From the NCBI GenBank assembly GCA_963971305.1, contig OZ020303.1, positions 44,628,106 through 44,692,105 on the forward strand: 64,000 nt of DNA, written 5' to 3'. The position numbers were made by a program, and so were the translations under genes. The notes below the pieces were generated by a model, which worked only from the letters and a program-made list of their open reading frames with translations, was not told where the DNA came from and did no database searches. Source of the stretch: Arcuatula senhousia. Lineage: Eukaryota > Mollusca > Bivalvia > Mytilida > Mytilidae. Below, piece after piece: positions 42,001-48,000 of this stretch (positions within the stretch are counted from its first letter, which is position 1; every line of letters starts with the position of its first letter).

Positions 42001-45000
42001 TAAACCAATATATAGCAGCAATGTTTTTCCTTATAATAATACGAATCACTCACATATTTGGTGAATGGGATTTTTTTAGCGCTATATATTAGTATTTTGC
42101 AAACTGTCAATCTTGCATGGTTCTCATAACTCGATCGTCTTGAATGTTTTGAATTATCGATTTCGTGGTGCATAAACCGTTCTTGGACACAAAGAAACGA
42201 CCTCGGTGACTTATTGCATGAGCTATGGAACGTGCATTGTGACATTGCTCTGTTTAGCCATGCAAACACAAGTTTTACAAGGACCTTGCAACTTTGTAAT
42301 GTGTCATTCTGGTGTTTCCAAGAATATTTTAAAATGGTCCATTATCCTCGATGTTGGTGATTTCCGTCGAATCCGCCTGTTTGGGGTTATTATGCAAATT
42401 AGCCTCTATACTTCATTGGTTTTTATACATAATTTTCATTAGAACAGTATCGTTATCGTCAATCGATGCCTCCATATTGTGATCACATCCAATTGTTGTG
42501 CAATAAAGGCAAGAATTAAGTCAAAGTTCAAAGTGATTGAAACATGAAACAATAGGGTAGATGGACTTCTAGATTAACATTGTCCAGGTACAAGGTTAAA
42601 AGATCAAATCTCATGTGAATAACAATGATTTGAATATGAGTTCCATTAATGGTAGTGAGTCCTGGAAAGGTTGTTATTATCAAGATTTCTGTGGCTTTTA
42701 ATTTCTGTAGACGTCTTTAATATTTTATTTAATTTGTAGTATCATGGCTCGTTTTAATTACTATATGCATTCATTCTTAAGCAGATTCTGAAGCGCTTAA
42801 TACAACATATGAAGCATCTGTTTGTTTTGTAGGTATACTGAATTGGTGCCTTAAAAAAAATATTGGTGATATTTTATTATAAAAAATGCTTTAGGACTGC
42901 CATAATCAATAGCAAGTTATTGTTCTGAGCATTTTTAGTTATGCCTCTTCTTTTCTCCTGGTGGCGAAAGACCCGCAGCTGAGTCTAGCTTGTCGTAAGA
43001 AGCGTAAGGGCCTTGAAAATCTGACGCCGGATTAATGGTCAGTTCACAGATCGACCAAATGTGCATCCTAGGTGGCTGAATAGGGGAGTCCTCGTCCGCG
43101 GGGGTTGTCAGGTCCACAATACGGAAAACCTGACCGCTGACCATAGTGGGCCAACTTGTGTGGAGAGTGTCACACTACATGCATGTAAAATACCTCTCTG
43201 TTGACCGCCAATTAGTGCACCACATAGGCTTAATTTTCCACTCCTACCACATGTCTTTCAAAGGACATGGTACGGTAAGAGCCATATTTGGCCCCCTATT
43301 TTATGAGAAAATAAATCTTACGTAATTTATTAAAATTCACTTTATATATGGAATAAGATGGATCAAATTTATGGGTATGTTTTCAATATCCAATAATCTT
43401 TTCGGTTTTCAATTTTATAGAGACCTGAAACAGAGTAAAATCAACAAAATCGAGAAAAATGCTGATTTTTAGAGCTAACATTGTTATTTTCAAAGGCCTC
43501 CGCCTACGTGACCCAGAGATTTCTTACCTGATTTAGACTTAAATTGAAGTCAGTTTTAAAGTTTATTTACAAAATGTCTGGGTCAAGAAGGCAGAGGCAT
43601 CCAAAAATTGAAAAAATGACCCAAAATTCGTCCATTTTCAGCCAATTTGACAGGAATCTTACATATTTGGTTTGTTTTGACATCCTATTTTTCACCAATG
43701 TCAGATGCTAGGCTTAAAAAATTATTAGAACAAGTTTGTTCATTCACTTGAACTTCTAAATAGCATAAGAAATCTTTTCTATATCAACTTTGTAATTTTG
43801 AATCATAGAGGGGGCCAAATATGGGCCTTAGTGTACCTTGTCCAAATTTACTGTTCCTTTGTTTCCCACCCCACCCCCACATTGCTCATCATCATTTCAT
43901 GTTCATTTTATCATCCTCTGCATGCTCATGCATATAACCTTTATAGTGTTGCAGGGGGGGGGGGTAAAACACCAGCTCACTCACTACTCACTCACTGTTT
44001 TGTACATTTTATTTCGTTCCACATATTAGTCAAAACAATATGTTAAATAATGCATTAAGTTTGTAAAAAATCGCTACTTTATTCCTTTTATTCAAAATTC
44101 TATGGAAGATAAAATATTTCAATGACTCATTGTAAAAACGATTTGTTCTTGAAAAAAAGTCGTAGAGATAATATTGATGTCAGAAGACTGTTTGTAATTG
44201 AGTGATGCAGATACCCCGATATAAAACCAATATAAAAGTTATACCGTATAGATAGTAGGGCTGATTGATAGCGAGTGTGTTCTGAAATGAACCCTCAGAA
44301 CATGCCAACATGCACGGCAGGTGGAAAATGTTCGACAACCAGTCTACATATGCATGACATATATCACGCATCGCATAGTGCAAAGAGGTTGCAATGCTTA
44401 CTGATAGAAATCATTCACTTCAATTTGTTTTCATTTGAACCTTCCAAATTGTGCATATCCTTAGTTTATTCTATACTACTGGTACCTGATAGTTTTGGAT
44501 TTGTAAGAACGATACGTTCATTATAGAAAACTGTTTGCCTTCGCATAATGAATGAATTAGTAACTGGCTGAGAGGATACAAGACAAAGACTTTTACATGT
44601 ATATCGTATTTTGCGACGCTTTCATTAAAAAAAATCATATCAGTCTAACTGGTTGATTAATTGTATAGCCTATAACTCTTTTCGACATTTATGTGGAACT
44701 TGTTATTTCTCCTATTAATTGTTCTTGTTTCCAAATTAATGTATAAAGCCAAGGATTTTCTTAATTTTCATCCACTTTGCCCTCTCGTTCATTATGTTCT
44801 TTTAAATCGTCTTTTCTTATAAAGCACATTAAATGTGAAACATTTGAGTAAGCTAGCTCATCAAATGACAATAGAAGACAATTTTTCTGTCCATAAATCC
44901 TTAAAACTGTATAATCCTGTCAGTTTCTTATGGTCCAAAATTCCCTTCACTGCTATTAACCAAGAGCACTTGTTGTACCATCTCATTTATAACAGTTCAC

Positions 45001-48000
45001 TGTTAGATTACGACTGTAATTGGAAAATATTCTTTAACAGCAACAAGTCACGTTGTGGTCGTGAAAATACAATCAACTGGTGGAAATTGCTGTAAATAAG
45101 TTACAAAGAACGCTCTACTCCTTTGGATAATTAGGGGATGACAAATCACCGTTACGATCCGCTCCGATAGCTACGGTGAAGTTTTCTCGCTGCAACTCAA
45201 AATTCAATCAACGGACAGAGACTTGTACACCTCTTGTCAAAGAGTTGTTGTGGTTATTGATAGCCGTGATAGTTTGTCAATATGCACAATGACATTTATT
45301 TATTGCTTTGACAAGATGCTGCTTCCTTTTGGTGTGATTTCTTCCATTAACTGGACAATTTTTCACAAATGAAATGGTGCATTTATTGTACAAATTTGCT
45401 GTTTTGTGCAATCAAAATAATGTTAAAGTCTTACAGATTGATCGTGTAGAGACGTCAATAGATTTGATGGTTCCATTGTTCAGTTCCGTAGTTCTACATG
45501 CGACTTGCATTATCATACATGTCAAAAGTAAAAAAGAAATAAATAGAAATTAAAAAGAGATTTTTAACATTAAACATTTATTTCACATGTAATAGAGTTT
45601 TGTACAAGGCTACATGTAAGGTGGCTACCATTTGATTTTTATGGGGGCTATGGATATCTTATTCATCGTGCCTTTTTGATTTTGAAAAATGCGATCCTGG
45701 ATTTTTTAGCGCGCTCAATTTCTTTTTATTTTAAAATTTACCATAAATTTTCAGCCCAAAATTGTACCCTTCCTTTTTTATTTCAAAGCGCTCTCCTGCC
45801 TTTTTATTTTAAATTTCACCACAGCCACCCCCCCTCTGCCTCTCTCTAAAATCAAATGGTCGTTCCCTATTAACCGAAAAGATGGCTCTTTTTTGTTAGA
45901 TTTTTAATTCATGTTTGGTTCGACGATAACAGAGGATTTGACCTCCTTGTTTGAACGTTTTGGGTTTGAGTACTTTTGCTTCAATACGTAAAGTCTTTGG
46001 TTGCCAAAAATCAAATGCTACTGATGAGCGGTTACTTCTTGAAATATGCATAAACAGCATATATATTAAACCAAATCTACCGTTTTCATACCGTTTTCGT
46101 ATCTAAAATATTTTGGTTGAAAGTAGATAACCTTGATCTCCTCATCCTTTCTTTATTCATCTTTTTTGACTGTTTGACTTGCGTCCGATTGTTTAAGTAA
46201 TAGAGGCCATTGTGCTCTTTTATGATGGCTATTCGGCTCTTTATAGAGACCGTTTGTTTGTCCGACTAACGTTTAGCTTTTAACTAGTGGTTGATAGGCT
46301 TTACATTTAGACCTGCATTTCCATGCTTAGTGTTTGGTAATAACATTAACCGAGAATTTACAGCGAAATTTTGTAACATTTCCTTAATCGCTATATTCTT
46401 GCAGTTGACTGAAAAGTCTTCTTCCATTGGTTAATGTCAAGTTGCAGGTGTATTTGTCTTTAGAATTTGATCCTAAACTACATACGAATCTACGGAAGGA
46501 ATTCACATGGGATTCCAATACAAATTCAATGCTATTAATGGGCATTTAGTTTGACAAATATCCTGTTCAATATTAATATGTACTTATAAATTCTGACAAA
46601 TTATTTACAATAAAAATCCTGATAATTTAGATCTTTAATATGCATAACCGTTATTTTATTAAATATTTTATTACTTAATTAATTCTCATAAAGCATGGTT
46701 AGTATCTAGCTGCAGCTGAAACTCTTCAGTTTTTCATATTTATACTTTTATGGATAACAATCATTTTTTATGACTAAACAGCGACCAGCTGCAATCAATA
46801 GTTGTCGCGGAGACTTTTATCGGTGATGGTTAATTATACACAGTCGCCTGCATTTCCCTGGGGACCCTCAACCTTACAGGGGTAAAGTTAGACATCAAAG
46901 AGCACTCTGTCAACAAGATTCAAGATCACACAATAAATGGACTTTGGGAAACAATTTCCTGCCTTTCTAAATGTAATTATTGGAAAATTATAATCTTGTT
47001 AGCTAATTGGGACTGGTGACCATTATAACTATCGGGTTTCTGTTGTAAAGGACTAAAATGTTCGGTAAACCTTAAGTAACCGTCCTTAAGTAACTGTGAT
47101 GCCCGAGGTCATGTTTAGAACGTAACTTTTGATATATTGACTGTTACAGGATATTGATATATCAATTCAATAAGTTAATTGATTAAGCTAAGCTTATATT
47201 CAAATTGCATGTTTAATGGAATTAAAGACGACCTAACAAGCCACTCCATATGTTGCAGAGGTACATAGGGTGATATGTTCTGTTTAATTTGTAAACTGGT
47301 GGACCTTGTGGTCGGAGATCTATCAAAAACTTTTATGCTTGCACATCTGTTCGGTGTAAGCTCTGTTTATGCTTATATTGATAAGTTCCAAACCAAGGAA
47401 CACTGATTTAATGCTTATTTAACTGTTTAAAGGGTTAAAACATCCCTTTTCAAGTAAGGTTTTGACCTATTCTATAAAATATGTTTTAAAAATTATCCTT
47501 TTTCTGAAAAGAAAGATTAAGCTATTTATTGGATTTCTAACATGCAAATGCACAAACTAGAAACTATGCATGTAAACGTGTAGATGTAATGCTCAGTTGG
47601 GCATTAGAATTCCGTACATCTGGGGTATAATAGGAATTCGTTTACATTACATGTTATTATTAAATCAAAGAAAAGGAGTACATGTTCACTGTATAATTAG
47701 TAATTATCACAGTCAAATAACAATGTATTTTCCTATGTTAAAAGTTGTAAGCTTTGAAGATTTTTGTCTGTAGGCAAATCAAAGCATGCCCTTTCTCTTT
47801 TGTGATTGTTAAAAGGGTCAGTGTTCGTTCCGGTATATGGTCTCTTTTGGCTCACAATATTTTGAATACGATTTTTTTATCCCATTGATTGGTTTTCTTG
47901 ACTCATCAGTGGCGTTACATTCAAACTATGAAAGTATCATCTTTTCCATTACTTTCACTAATTCAGCATTGAAGAGAAAATGTTACAGACAATTATTGCT

